Positions 24,416 through 35,004 of a stretch of DNA of 64,000 bases are shown in pieces. The stretch is from contig NC_073346.2 in NCBI RefSeq assembly GCF_027580225.2, positions 12,240,001-12,304,000 on the forward strand, given 5' to 3'. The notes below the pieces were generated by a model. It was not told the origin of the DNA. It saw nothing but the letters and a program-made list of their open reading frames with translations, and did not search any database. This DNA comes from Misgurnus anguillicaudatus. Lineage: Eukaryota; Chordata; Actinopteri; Cypriniformes; Cobitidae. The number at the start of each line of letters is the position of its first letter. Positions within the stretch are counted from its first letter, which is position 1. The translations under genes and the position numbers were made by a program.

Positions 24416-24785
24416 GATGAAAACTCAGTATTTAGTAAACTACCATATTTTTAGGTCTATAAGCCGAGTTTTTTTCATAACTTGGCTGGTGCTGCGTCTT
24501 ATAGTCAGATGCGCCTTGAAAGTAATTATGAATTAATTTGGACATTTATGAGGCAAGAGACATCATTACCGTCTACAGCCGCGAGAGTCCACCATATGCT
24601 GCTTCTGTATTTATGTAATTCAATGGATTCTGTAATGTGGAATTACGAGTATGCAAACTTCATGCTAGTTGGCTTGTTCGGTTAATTTAGCCTATTTAAC
24701 CTTCCAGGTAAGTTCTGTATGCTATGGTTTATTGTTTAAATAACTGATAATATTACTTTAACATACAGACATCTATTCAGCCTGA
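24416..24785. other. Repeat-like DNA, no gene
   Basis: Includes 'ggtctataagccgag' and 'gctgcgtcttatagtcagatg', wording typical of an old dispersed DNA-transposon repeat. Ends not defined. Confidence 0.3.
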
Positions 24786-25250
24786 TTAAAGGGACACAAG
24801 GCAGCATTTTTATGTTAATAAATCATCTTCGTAAGTCGGTATATGGTTAAATGACTCATTACCAGACGAATGAAGTCTCTCTCGCCCGCCCCTACCGTCT
24901 GTATGAAGAATACCCCACTTGCAACTTCGCTGTATCCGAACCGGTGTCCTTCAGTCTCGCAAAGTCTCAGATTTCGCGAGAAGCAGTATCACTTTACAGC
25001 AAACAACACAGAGGCAGGCGAGCTAAACACGGCAAGCGATTGTTGCAAATGGCAGAGCCGGGGAAGAAGCATTGAAAACCCTTGACGGAAGGGAATCCTA
25101 ACTGGATTGGAAATAAGCTGATAAACTTGGTTCCGAGGGGGGAGGGACAACAGTTCGTTTTTATGACAGTGTGTTTGAAAGCATTTACCTTTAGACACTA
25201 GGGGGAGCTCGTAGAGAAATATTACGCAGACTTGCCTGGTTTCCCTTTAA
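24786..25250. mobile_element. TTAA-flanked MITE
   Basis: Starts TTAAAGGGACACAAGGCAGC and ends with the inverse of TTAAAGGGAAACCAGGCAAG. TTAA at both edges suggests a piggyBac/Kolobok-type target. Non-coding, about 465 bp. Confidence 0.65.
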
Positions 25251-26237
25251 TGTTCATACACCTGAATCAGCAATACACTGGATTTTGCACATTTGATTTT
25301 TAGCTGTTTATGGTGCTGTACTGTTAAAGTTTTGATTGTGTGTTGATTGATGTTGATCCTCACAACATGCGGTCCTAACTGTGACATTTACTTGCAGATA
25401 CAATCACACATACCTCACAATGAGGAAGTGGTTGTGTTTGTGCGTAATCACAAAAAATCAATCAATGAGCTAATGCAGGTCCTTTTCTGCAGATACTGGA
25501 GATGATATGCATGACAGATTTGAATGAACTAATACTAAAGCTTTTTTCAGACATATGAAACATTGTTTAAGCCATATAATGACAACATAAAGAGTGTCGA
25601 GTGTCAAGTTGTAGTTTTACAGTTAAAAGCTTTTGGTAGGTTATTTTTTGGACAAAGCAACTTTTGGCGCAACTTCCTTAAACATACATAGCCATGTCAG
25701 CAATGTACTGTGTTAACGTCAGAGAATAAGCACACAGGAAATCTCACCCTCTCTCTTTCTGCAGAACATATCACTTCAAGAAACCTGTGGGTTTCTTTGG
25801 TATCTTTGAAGAGAAATTCGAAGGTAAACGAGATTACGTTTCTGATTCAGTTTGCAAAGCTACTGTATGCGCCTCAAACACATTTTTACTGTATTATAGC
25901 TTTGCTAAGCTTTTCTACTATAGCTTTTGTTAAGCTTTTAAAATATCTTTAGATTTAAAGGTTAAGGTTCTTAAACAAGCGATATTGATGGGCACATATA
26001 CTGCCCTTATGTTTAGACATAAATGTGTGTTGGAAGTGTGTACACCCACTTATTTTTTATCCCCATTAAACAAAAGCAGTCTCATTAAACATGCTGTTTT
26101 GATCCCCTTTGTTAATGTGACATCACAAAAACAAAGCCCTGCCCACTGATTGACTGGATAATTTTACACAACAAGCTTTTCTAAGTGTGTTTGTTAATAC
26201 GTTGTAACTCTAATGCAGCTAAAGATACCAATGTCTT
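25251..26237. other. No gene seen
   Basis: AT-rich DNA. 25668-25755 resembles 8008-8112. No coding exon, RNA gene or transposon end is recognised. Confidence 0.4.
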
Positions 26238-26498
26238 AAGCCCGGGATACACTGCAGGATCCTGTAAGATCATTACCTTATCACACATGGAGGGTTTATA
26301 CTTGGGTACGACAAGCATGTAGACTGCTGTTATTGTTGTGACACACGTTAGCGCAACGTCAACAGCATGCGCTAATGGTAAACAAATACTGGTATGCAGG
26401 TCATAGCAGCAAACACACTGTGTGTTGATCATGCTGAATTTCTGATGGAAATTTTTCGTCTGGGACAGCCAAAAATCTTGCAGTGTACCCCAGGCTTT
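26238..26498. mobile_element. MITE with ~23-bp inverted ends
   Basis: Left end AAGCCCGGGATACACTGCAG; right end is the inverse of AAGCCTGGGGTACACTGCAA. Non-coding, 261 bp. The superfamily is not clear. Confidence 0.7.
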
Positions 26499-26756
26499 AG
26501 ACTTTATTCAAAGGAATCAGATCTATTTTAACCGAAAGCAGCTGCTCATTTGCATTTAAATGTACACAAACGTATAACCAAATAGTGCCATTTTGGACAT
26601 GCTATTTTGAGCTGAAACTTTACAGACACATTCTAGACACACCTGAGACTTATTTTACATCTTGTAATCTTTAATATAATGGAAACAAAGCAGTGTAAGA
26701 AAAAAATTAACAACTGAAACTGTTAGAAATGTGGAATTGAAACCCTATGCTGCAAA

Positions 26757-26940
26757 TATAGACTTGTGGTGTCTACAATTTATTTTTCACATCATCATTG
26801 GGATACACATTTAACACACTTCACAAAAAATGTAGACTTTTTTGTTTAATTGTAGATTTGTGGTGTCTATAATATATTTATCACACCATCATTGGGATAC
26901 ACATTTAACACACTTTGAAAATTACTCAAATATGCTGTGT
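26757..26940. repeat. Two tandem copies of a 94-bp unit
   Basis: 'ttgtggtgtct', 'cacatcatcattggg'-type and 'atacacatttaacacact' motifs recur 94 bp apart, with about ten differences between the copies. Confidence 0.75.
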
Positions 26941-27103
26941 GATTCTTACATTAAAACACTATGGGGCAGTGTCCCAAACAGGGATTATCTTAAGCCAGGA
27001 CTAGGCTTTAGTTAAATTGTGATATTTAGGTCATTTTTAAAAACATAATTTATAAATTAAAATTACTGGTGGGCATCTTGAGAAACAACACTCGCATTGA
27101 TAT

Positions 27104-27588
27104 TGTTCTGCCCTCACAATGGCGTCACTCTTCCCAAAGTTAGACAGACAGATAAACTCTTTCCAACACATAAGCTTGTGGGAGAATGCTGCTTTATTCC
27201 ACACCACGATGAATATGTCGAAAAACAGAGTGAAACTACAGAAAGGAGATGTAAATACAATAGAACTACTTAGTTATCTCCAAAAACAACACTAACACGA
27301 ATTCATAGTATATAGTTGTAAAATATCTGAAATTCCACATTACTTAGCTTTATAAATAGTAACTTTAACAAACTGAATAAAAATGAATCACAAACTTACA
27401 GACAATGCTTTCTACAGAGGATCACAAAATCAATGCTGCTTCAAGCTCCTTCTGTGTTGTTCTACATTTGATTGATGCAATTAACTGAATTTAACTGTCC
27501 ATCCTTAACTGTATTTTTTAAAGAAAGCTACTATGTATTAGTATTAAATCAATAGCAAATATTAAAGATTAATGAATGATCCAGAACA
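27104..27588 (-). repeat. BEL 3' LTR
   Basis: 485 bp, downstream LTR of the minus-strand element. It matches the other LTR base for base as far as I can read. Confidence 0.92.
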
Positions 27589-27600
27589 CTCCCCGCCTGG
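27589..27600 (-). other. BEL polypurine tract
   Basis: On the minus strand AGGCGGGGAG directly precedes the 3' LTR, the expected position for plus-strand priming. Confidence 0.65.
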
Positions 27601-28080
27601 CATCCGTAGGATGTCATCATTGAACACGACACCTCTTATTCCATCTTTGACGGCAGGAGAAGGACTGTGTCGGAGATGGGACGTAAGTAGACCTTTGGTA
27701 TTCCATCTTTTATTGTCTTAACTTCAACCTTCCTGACTCTTCCATCATTACCTGGGAAACTCCTTTGTATAATGCCCATGGGCCAGTAATTTCTTTGAAC
27801 TTGACCTTCCTTGAGGAGGACACGTCTCCAGGTTGAAGGTTACGTTCTTCTCTTTGCCACTTTCTCCGATTTTGAAGAGTGCTTAAATACTCCCTTCTCC
27901 ATCGATGCCAAAAGGTGTTGGCCAAACTTTGAACTTGTCTCCACTGGCAAACGTAGAGGTTCCTTTCATTGAAGTTGCCATTTGGAGGTGGAAGTGTGCC
28001 AGTCTTTTGTGTGAGAAGTGTTGCTGGGGATAGGATGAGTGGATTGTTTGGATCCGTTGATACTGGTGTTAATGGACGAC
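27589..28080 (-). pseudogene. BEL polyprotein C-terminal remnant (DUF5641-like)
   Basis: After the main frame ends, the family's C-terminal domain continues out of frame. The phrases WHRWRREYL and REERNLQPGD at about 27840-27925 match the DUF5641-like tail after integrase. One single-base frame loss occurs near 28080 (end of the main frame) and another near 27818, so the tail lies in different frames and cannot be translated as one product. I describe the breaks only. Confidence 0.7.
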
Positions 28081-31000
28081 ATTTACAATAGCTGAAACCT
28101 CTGCCATGAATGTGATGAGGACTTCATGGGTAAATTTTACTTGACTGATATTCATTAACATAGCATCAAGGATCCGCCTGGTGATGCCTATCATGCGTTC
28201 CCAGCTGCCTCCCATGTGTGATGAGTGTGGTGGGTTGAAACTCCAAGTGCAGCCATTTAAAGATCTACCTTTAATGATTACAGGTGCTACAAATCCAAAT
28301 GGATCAAATAGACTGTTCACTGTAGACAAGATTCCACGTCTTGTGTAAGGTTGCTCATCATCTGGTACCTGAAAGGTGAAGTTGTCTTTTGAAACATCCC
28401 AGCCAACCCCTAAGCTTCTCTGCATATGAGGAAGGTCAACAGCAAGGTTTAAGTCCTTCAGGTTCTCTGCTAAATCGTCCAGAGGGAATGCTCTCATTAC
28501 TTCAATTTTGTTTGAGGCTATCTTGTGTAGGCGAAGATTTGAAGCTGCCAGAATGGCTTGGGCATTTCTAAGGAGTGTGATGGCTTCATGTTTGGTAGGT
28601 AGGGATACCAGAGCATCATCGACATAAAAGTTCCTCTCAATGAACTGTTTTACATCTGAACCATGTTCCTTCTCCCCTTCCAAGGCAGCTTTCTTGAGCC
28701 CGTACATGGCCACAGCTGGTGAGGGACTGTTGCCGAAGACATGCACTCGCATTCTGAATTCTACAACTTCATTTTCTAGGTCATTATTACGGTACCAGAG
28801 GAAACGTAAGAAGTTGCGGTGGTCTTCTCTGACTACAAAGCAATGAAACATTTGCTGGATGTCGGCTGTTATGGGAACCTTTTCTTTTCTGAAGCGCAGC
28901 AACACTCCAAGCAGGCTGTTATTCATGTTGGGCCCAGTAAGGAGTACACTATTCAAAGATACTCCATGATATTGAGCACTGGAATCAAAGACAACTCTAA
29001 TTTGATCTGGTTTTTGTGGGTGATAGACCCCAAAGATTGGAAGGTACCAGCACTCTTCATTTTTGGAAAGAGGTGGTGCAGGTTCTGCATGCCTGTTTTC
29101 AAACATCTTAGTCATGAACTCCAGAAAATGGTCCTTCATGCGTGGGTGTTTTTTCAGTGTACGTGTGAGTGATTGGAGCCGGTTACTTGCTTGTTGTCTG
29201 TTATTAGGAAGTCTTTGACGTGGGCCGCGAAAGGGAAGTGGAGCAACCCAGCTGTTTGATTCGTCTTGATATACTTCTTTTTGCATCATCTTCAGAAAGA
29301 CGAGATCTTCCATTGATGGTGCTAGTTTGTCATCATCTTTTGTGGACTGAAAGATTTCTGTTGTATTGCTCTTTGTGTGTGTTTTTGTAAATTGTAGTTT
29401 CAAAGATGGTGCCAGTGAAGTCAGATGTTCATTGTAATGGCAAAACTTCTCTTTGATTTGTATATTATTTTCACAGGGTTCCGTTTGGCTTGGGCGTCCA
29501 TTCATGAAAATGCTTGTTTTGAAAGTATTAACTTTGCATGGTTTGTGGGCACCATCTAGACAAACATCTCCTATTACTACCCATCCCAAAGCTAACTTCT
29601 GAGCGAAAGGAGCATGTCGAGGACCATTGCGCTGTTCCAATACTTTGTGCACTTCAATGATGTCTCTTCCAAGAAGAAGAAGAATCTCAGCTTCAGGGTC
29701 AAGTGGAGGTATCTTATGAGCTACTGATTTCAGGTGAGCATGGTTCCAAGCAGCATCAGGAGTAGGGATTTCAGCTCTGTTGTCGGGAAGTTCATTACAC
29801 TCAATAAGTGTGGGAAGTGTAAAACTGGCACCGTCATTGATTGATTCTATAATGAAACCCTTTGCTCTGCGTCCTAAGATTTCTGATGTACCTGTACATG
29901 TCTTCAGTGTGTAAGGAGATGCATGGTCAATGACATTAAATTTGTCGAAGAAGGTGGATTTTGCTAAAGACTTGTTACTCTGGTCATCTAGAATAGCATA
30001 GGTTTTCAACTTTATTTGAGGATGATCTTTACAATATATATTAACTAGGCAGATCTTGGAGCATGATCTTCCTCTGAAACCATTACCACAGACCTTTGTG
30101 CAGCTGGATGTGGCGACAGTTGTTATGGTTTTTTCATCATCCTCCCCGCCATGGTGTATCACAGGTCTGACCGTTTCATTTTTAGACCAGGGCGCTGGAC
30201 CAGGATGAAGGGCTGCTATGTGTCTTTCACTGTCACATTCTGAACACTGAATGGTTGAGGTACAATTCCTGGCTTGGTGAGATGTTGAAGAGCAGCAGCG
30301 GAAACATATAGCGTGTTCCCTTAAAAAGGCTTTGCGCTCATCTATGGGTTTTTCCCTAAAGCCTCTGCATTTGTGGAGCGGGTGTGGTTTTTTATGAATT
30401 GGACACTGTTTGCTGAAGTCTTCTCCAACCAGCTTAGATTTTACTGTAGGAATTCCATGCTCTACTTCAGTCTTGTGCACAGCAACAGGTAGTCTTTTTT
30501 CTCTGGAGAAAAACTTCTGTCCTGTGGGTTGCATTGTGTTTGGCAGATTGAATTTAAAACTGGGGTCATTTCTCATATGAGCCTCATTTCTGATGAAGGT
30601 GGAGAAAAATGAGAAGGGAGGAAAGCTGACATTGTGTTCTTGCTTATATCTAGACCCTTGTCGCATCCACTTCTCCTGGAGGGCAAATGGCAGCTTCTCA
30701 AGTATAGGGGCAATGCCTCGTGCAGTGTCCAGGTAAGACAAACCAGGTAAGTATCCATCCATTTTGGCAGATTCAATCTCTGACAGTAAATCTGCTAGTT
30801 CCCTGAGACACTGTGGGTCCCTATTAGAGATTCTAGGAAAGCAGTCAACTTTATTTAGGAGTGCTGACTCTATAGCTTCTGCAGAGCCGTAGCACTGCTC
30901 CAGTCTTTCCCAAATTCTACTGAGCCCGACGGCAGGATAGTTAATATGAACTGATCTTATTCGGCGAGCGTGTTCGGCTGATTCTGGACCAAGCCACTTA

Positions 31001-31875
31001 GTCAGCAAGTCGAGCTCTTCAGAAGGTTTTAAATTCAGGTCTTCTATTGCATTTGAGAATGTTGATTTCCATGCCAAGTAATTCTCTGGCTTGTCATCAA
31101 ACTTTATGAGTCCAGCAGTGAGCAGGTCTCTGCGTGCTAAGAACTTGGCTAAATTTAATATCTCTGAGTTTTCAGGTTTTGCAGCATGTGGCTCATTTCC
31201 TACATCAGGTGAGTAATTCCTGTTTGAGTTACAGTAATTTGATGGGTGAGTGTAATGAACATTTTCTTCTTTGTCAGGTACTATAATCGGTCGAATACTG
31301 TCATGTGTGTTCTGTGACTGAAAGAGTGGCTCACTGTATGAACTGACATGCTGAGGTGTTTCTTGAGAATTATGAATAGACTGCCTATAAGATGGAAGAG
31401 CATTTTGCTGTTCTCTGTCAGCCGACTGACGTAGTGGTGTTTGTTTTGAAGCTTGATGATGCTTGTTTTTGTAAGCATTTTGATCCTGAACATATTCATC
31501 AGTCCGCTTAAGTGCATTGAAAGTTGAGCTCTTTTGTTTACATTCATTTTCAGATGACTTTTCTATGTCAGCTCCATCAATGGCTTCATATGCTGTAGCT
31601 TCAGCTAAGGCAGCTTCTGCCTCTTTCTCTTGCTGGAGTGCTTCTAATGTAGCCTCTAAGCGTGTCTCTTCTACCTGTAGTTGAGCTTTCTTTACTTTAA
31701 TTTCAATCTCTCTTTGAGAATATGCTGCTCTCGCTCGGGCAGCTTCAGCTTTGGCTCGAGCCTCTATTGCTATAAGACTGGCTGCTGATCTTCTTGAATG
31801 TGTTGATCTTGATGAATTGTGTGAATGTGAACACACTGATCTGGTTGCAAGGCTTATGTTTTCCTTTGATAGCAT
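28069..31875 (-). pseudogene. BEL/Pao gag-pol polyprotein, internally deleted
   Basis: A long frame of about 1268 aa from the first in-frame ATG at 31875 (the frame is open up to 31929). N to C: an alanine/glutamate-rich coiled coil (about residues 40-115), a DUF1759-type gag region, a Cys/His knuckle near CFRCCSSTSHQARNC, an aspartic-protease-like region with LDDQSN, and a reverse transcriptase with TADIQQMF and the catalytic YVDD at about 28615-28626. After the connection region (VNSLFDPFGFVAP) the frame jumps directly, near 28245-28265, into the last part of integrase (GGSWERMIG). RNase H, the integrase zinc finger and the first catalytic acids are therefore missing. The frame then ends early at 28069 through a one-base shift. 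Reverse transcriptase looks complete; integration function cannot come from this copy. Confidence 0.88.
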
Positions 31876-31949
31876 TTTACTGTAGATTGTTTGAGAAGAA
31901 GGAAGATAATTGACTGTTGTTGTAATCACTGTTGAGTATGTCTTTTCAC

Positions 31950-32434
31950 TGTTCTGCCCTCACAATGGCGTCACTCTTCCCAAAGTTAGACAGACAGATA
32001 AACTCTTTCCAACACATAAGCTTGTGGGAGAATGCTGCTTTATTCCACACCACGATGAATATGTCGAAAAACAGAGTGAAACTACAGAAAGGAGATGTAA
32101 ATACAATAGAACTACTTAGTTATCTCCAAAAACAACACTAACACGAATTCATAGTATATAGTTGTAAAATATCTGAAATTCCACATTACTTAGCTTTATA
32201 AATAGTAACTTTAACAAACTGAATAAAAATGAATCACAAACTTACAGACAATGCTTTCTACAGAGGATCACAAAATCAATGCTGCTTCAAGCTCCTTCTG
32301 TGTTGTTCTACATTTGATTGATGCAATTAACTGAATTTAACTGTCCATCCTTAACTGTATTTTTTAAAGAAAGCTACTATGTATTAGTATTAAATCAATA
32401 GCAAATATTAAAGATTAATGAATGATCCAGAACA
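31950..32434 (-). repeat. BEL 5' LTR
   Basis: 485 bp, upstream LTR of the minus-strand element. Only about 75 bp separate it from the first ATG of the polyprotein. I could not identify a primer-binding site in that leader. Confidence 0.92.
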
Positions 32435-32540
32435 GATATATTTTAAGATATGTCAGAGCAAGATGTTTTCAATCAAGACAACACTAACATTTAAGTTAGT
32501 CTGGGACTAGGTTTAAGCCCTGTCTGGGAAACCGCCCCTA

Positions 32541-32853
32541 TATTGCCACATATATTGATCCATATTAGTATAGCTGGCAACCATATGTGATGTTGCTAAA
32601 TTAAAGGAAGCTGTGGTATGGCAGGTCTGACGTCAGCAGGCTGTGGCATAGCAGGCCTGATGTGATTGGGCTCTGGTGTGGCAAACACTGTGGCAGTATT
32701 GGGCACAGTGTATGCACAGTTCCCACAGTGAAAGAAGAGCCACACAACAACAAGGCATAGTCAATATATTCCATTAAAGCTCTTACATATCTATTCCTAG
32801 ACATCAAATAACTCATTTCTCATCAAGTCTGAAAGAAAAATGTCCATAAGAGC
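32541..32853. repeat. Short minisatellite-like stretch
   Basis: At about 32605-32690 three diverged units of roughly 32 bp contain 'gctgtgg(c/t)at(a/g)gcagg'. The remainder up to the Tc1 element shows nothing. Confidence 0.45.
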
Positions 32854-32855
32854 TA

Positions 32856-33078
32856 CAGTATTGTTCAAAATAATAGCAGTACAATGTGACTAACCAGAAT
32901 AATCAAGGTTTTTAGTATATTTTTTTATTGCTACGTGGCAAACAAGTCACCAGTAGGTTCAGTAGATTCCCAGAAAAGAAACGAGACCCAGCACCCATGA
33001 CACGCACGCTCCCAAGGCTGCGCAACTGGGCAACCAGTTGAATTAGCCGAAAGGGGTGTGTTCAAAAAAACAGCAGTG
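32856..33078 (+). repeat. Tc1 left IR/DR end
   Basis: Outer direct repeat at 32863-32880 ('gttcaaaataatagcagt') and inner one at 33060-33078 ('gttcaaaaaaacagcagtg'), about 180 bp apart. Confidence 0.85.
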
Positions 33079-33192
33079 TGGCATTCAATCACTGAGGTCA
33101 TCAATTTTGTGAAGAAACAGGTGTGAATCAGGTGGCCCCTATTTAAGGATGAAGCCAACACTTGTTGAACATGCATTTGAAAGCTGAGGAAA

Positions 33193-34236
33193 ATGGGTCG
33201 TTCAAGACATTGTTCAGAAGAACAGCGTACTTTGATTAAAAAGTTGATTGGAGAGGGGAAAACCTATAAAGAGGTGCAAAAAATGATAGGCTGTTCAGCT
33301 AAAATGATCTCCAATGCCTTAAAATGGAGAGCAAAACCAGAGAGACGTGGAAGAAAACGGAAGACAACCATCAAAATGGATAGAAGAATAACCAGAATGG
33401 CAAAGGCTCAGCCAATGATCACCTCCAGGATGATCAAAGACAGTCTGGAGTTACCTGTAAGTACTGTGACAGTTAGAAGACGTCTGTGTGAAGCTAATCT
33501 ATTTTCAAGAATCCCCCGCAAAGTCCCTCTGTTAAAAAAAAGGCATGTGCAGAAGAGGTTACAATTTGCCAAAGAACACATCAACTGGCCTAAAGAGAAA
33601 TGGAGGAACATTTTGTGGACTGATCAGAGTAAAATTGTTCTTTTTGGGTCCAAGGGCCACAGGCAGTTTGTGAGACGACCCCCAAACTCTGAATTCAAGC
33701 CACAGTACACAGTGAAGACAGTGAAGCATGGAGGTGCAAGCATCATGATATGGGCATGTTTCTCCTACTATGGTGTTGGGCCTATTTATCGCATACCAGG
33801 GATCATGGATCAGTTTGCATATGTTAAAATACTTGAAGAGGTCATGTTGCCCTATGCTGAAGAGGACATGCCCTTGAAATGGTTGTTTCAACAAGACAAT
33901 GACCCAAAACACACTAGTAAACGGGCGAAGTCTTGGTTCCAAACCAAAAAAATTAATGTTATGGAGTGGCCAGCCCAATCTCCAGACCTTAATCCAATTG
34001 AGAACTTGTGGGGTGATATCAAAAATGCTGTTTCTGAAGTAAAACCAAGAAATGTGAATGAATTGTGGAATGTTGTTAAAGAATCATGGAGTGGAATAAC
34101 AGCTGAGAGGTGCCACAAGTTGGTTGACTCTGTGGTCATACAACTAAATATTAGTTTAGTGATTCACAGGATTGCTAAATCCCAGAAAAAAATTTTTTTG
34201 TACAAAATAGTTTTGAGTTTGTACAGTCAAAGGTAG
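33193..34236 (+). CDS. Tc1 transposase, DD34E, intact
   Basis: 347 aa, the usual Tc1 length (about 340), starting at the first ATG after the left end. The N-terminal paired-like DNA-binding part (residues 1-110) holds two helix-turn-helix regions joined by a GRPR-like RRGRKRKT near residues 52-58. Catalytic acids are D144 in WTDQSK, D235 in FQQDNDPKHTS and E270 in SPDLNPIENLWG, giving the 34-residue spacing of DD34E. The protein cuts the element out at its IR/DR ends and inserts it at TA. No stop or frameshift is seen, and the terminal repeats are near matches, so the copy may be recent. Activity is an inference: single substitutions can kill such enzymes. Confidence 0.95.
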   Translation: MGRSRHCSEEQRTLIKKLIGEGKTYKEVQKMIGCSAKMISNALKWRAKPERRGRKRKTTIKMDRRITRMAKAQPMITSRMIKDSLELPVSTVTVRRRLCEANLFSRIPRKVPLLKKRHVQKRLQFAKEHINWPKEKWRNILWTDQSKIVLFGSKGHRQFVRRPPNSEFKPQYTVKTVKHGGASIMIWACFSYYGVGPIYRIPGIMDQFAYVKILEEVMLPYAEEDMPLKWLFQQDNDPKHTSKRAKSWFQTKKINVMEWPAQSPDLNPIENLWGDIKNAVSEVKPRNVNELWNVVKESWSGITAERCHKLVDSVVIQLNISLVIHRIAKSQKKIFLYKIVLSLYSQR

Positions 34237-34237
34237 A

Positions 34238-34449
34238 CACTGCTATTTTTTTAACACACCCCTTTCAACTAATTGCCCAATTGCACAGCCTTAAGAGCGT
34301 GCGTATCATGAATGCTGGGTCTTGTTTGTTTTCTGAGAATCTACTGAACCTACTGGTAACTTGTTTGCCACGTAGCAATAAAAAATATACTAAAAACCTT
34401 GATTATTCTGGTTAGTCACATTGTACTGCTATTATTTTGAACAATACTG
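34238..34449 (-). repeat. Tc1 right IR/DR end
   Basis: Inverse of the left end with scattered substitutions and small indels. The inner site begins 'cactgctatttttttaacac' at 34238, just after the transposase stop. Confidence 0.85.
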
Positions 34450-34451
34450 TA

Positions 34452-34825
34452 CATCATTAAATTCTACCTGATAGCATAAATCCACGAATTCCTCCACCTA
34501 GTTCTCAATAGGGCAATTTGGCACACGTAGCTGTTGAAGGGTTACTGCTGGGTTTATTGTCTTGTCAAGCTCTCTTTTTATAAAACTCCACTGAGAGGCA
34601 GAACCCAAGTGTAGTTATGTTCTTATCTGTCAAGTTATTATAGTAATCTGCATTTAGATCCTTCTCATGCTGCTTTCTTGGACTACTCATTACAACTATT
34701 ATGGACCTCTTCAAGGTTTGTAAACATTGAATGACTATCGGGTGCGCGCGCAGCATGGGGTCAAACTGTTCATACCATCCAGGCTTTATAATTTAATCTA
34801 ACAGGGCTGAAAAATTATGACTTAC
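34452..34825. other. No gene seen
   Basis: Intergenic DNA with no recognisable feature. Confidence 0.35.
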
Positions 34826-35004
34826 CTCAAAAGAAGTGAGCACTACAAACACAAGCCTCTTTGATGTTTGCATTGTTCCAGTCTGCACAATAATTGCTTG
34901 CAGCCGCAGATGTTGTATTTTTTGTTTTTGAGATTCTGCATGAATCGCGAAAACTTAACGGAAGACCTGGTGCGATTTTCACAGCCCACGACGTAAGTAG
35001 GCAT
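34826..35004 (-). pseudogene. THAP-domain fragment
   Basis: On the minus strand an ATG at 35004 opens MPTYVVGCENRTRSSVKFSRF, then the frame shifts. The other frame continues to EACVCSAHFF, the conserved CxxH-type end of a THAP zinc finger, followed by GAG|GTAAGT, a good donor at 34826. THAP domains occur in P-element/Kolobok-type transposases and in host transcription factors. With a frameshift and no downstream exon seen, this is most likely a transposon exon relic. Confidence 0.45.

Larger units (their letters stand above)
27104..32434 (-). mobile_element. BEL/Pao LTR retrotransposon, recent but defective
   Basis: Two 485-bp LTRs (27104-27588 and 31950-32434), with TGTTCTG...CAGAACA termini, look identical by eye. 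GATAT flanks both sides (27099-27103 and 32435-32439), a 5-bp target duplication as in BEL/Pao. The element is on the minus strand. The internal part is only 4361 bp because RNase H and most of integrase are deleted. It is inserted in a MITE whose empty form exists at 10098-10335. Identical LTRs mean little time since insertion, yet the coding region is broken, so it was probably mobilised in trans. Confidence 0.92.
26960..32540. mobile_element. MITE split by the BEL insertion
   Basis: The left half is 26960-27103 and the right half 32435-32540. Inverted ends are 'gtcccaaacagggatta' and the inverse of 'aagccctgtctgggaaac'. Joining the halves across the 5-bp duplication gives the same order as the uninterrupted family member at 10098-10335. 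Confidence 0.75.
32856..34449 (+). mobile_element. Complete Tc1-type transposon with IR/DR ends
   Basis: 1594 bp, flanked by TA on both sides (32854-32855, 34450-34451). The ends begin CAGTATTGTTCAAAATAATA and are inverted. Each end is over 200 bp long and contains two related binding-site-like repeats, one outer and one inner, the IR/DR layout known from Sleeping Beauty-type elements. The transposase frame between them is uninterrupted. All parts expected of an autonomous copy are present. Confidence 0.93.

Noticed and set aside
28389..29172. Plus-strand frames of 60-117 aa across the BEL element
   Set aside because: Antisense shadows of the polyprotein.
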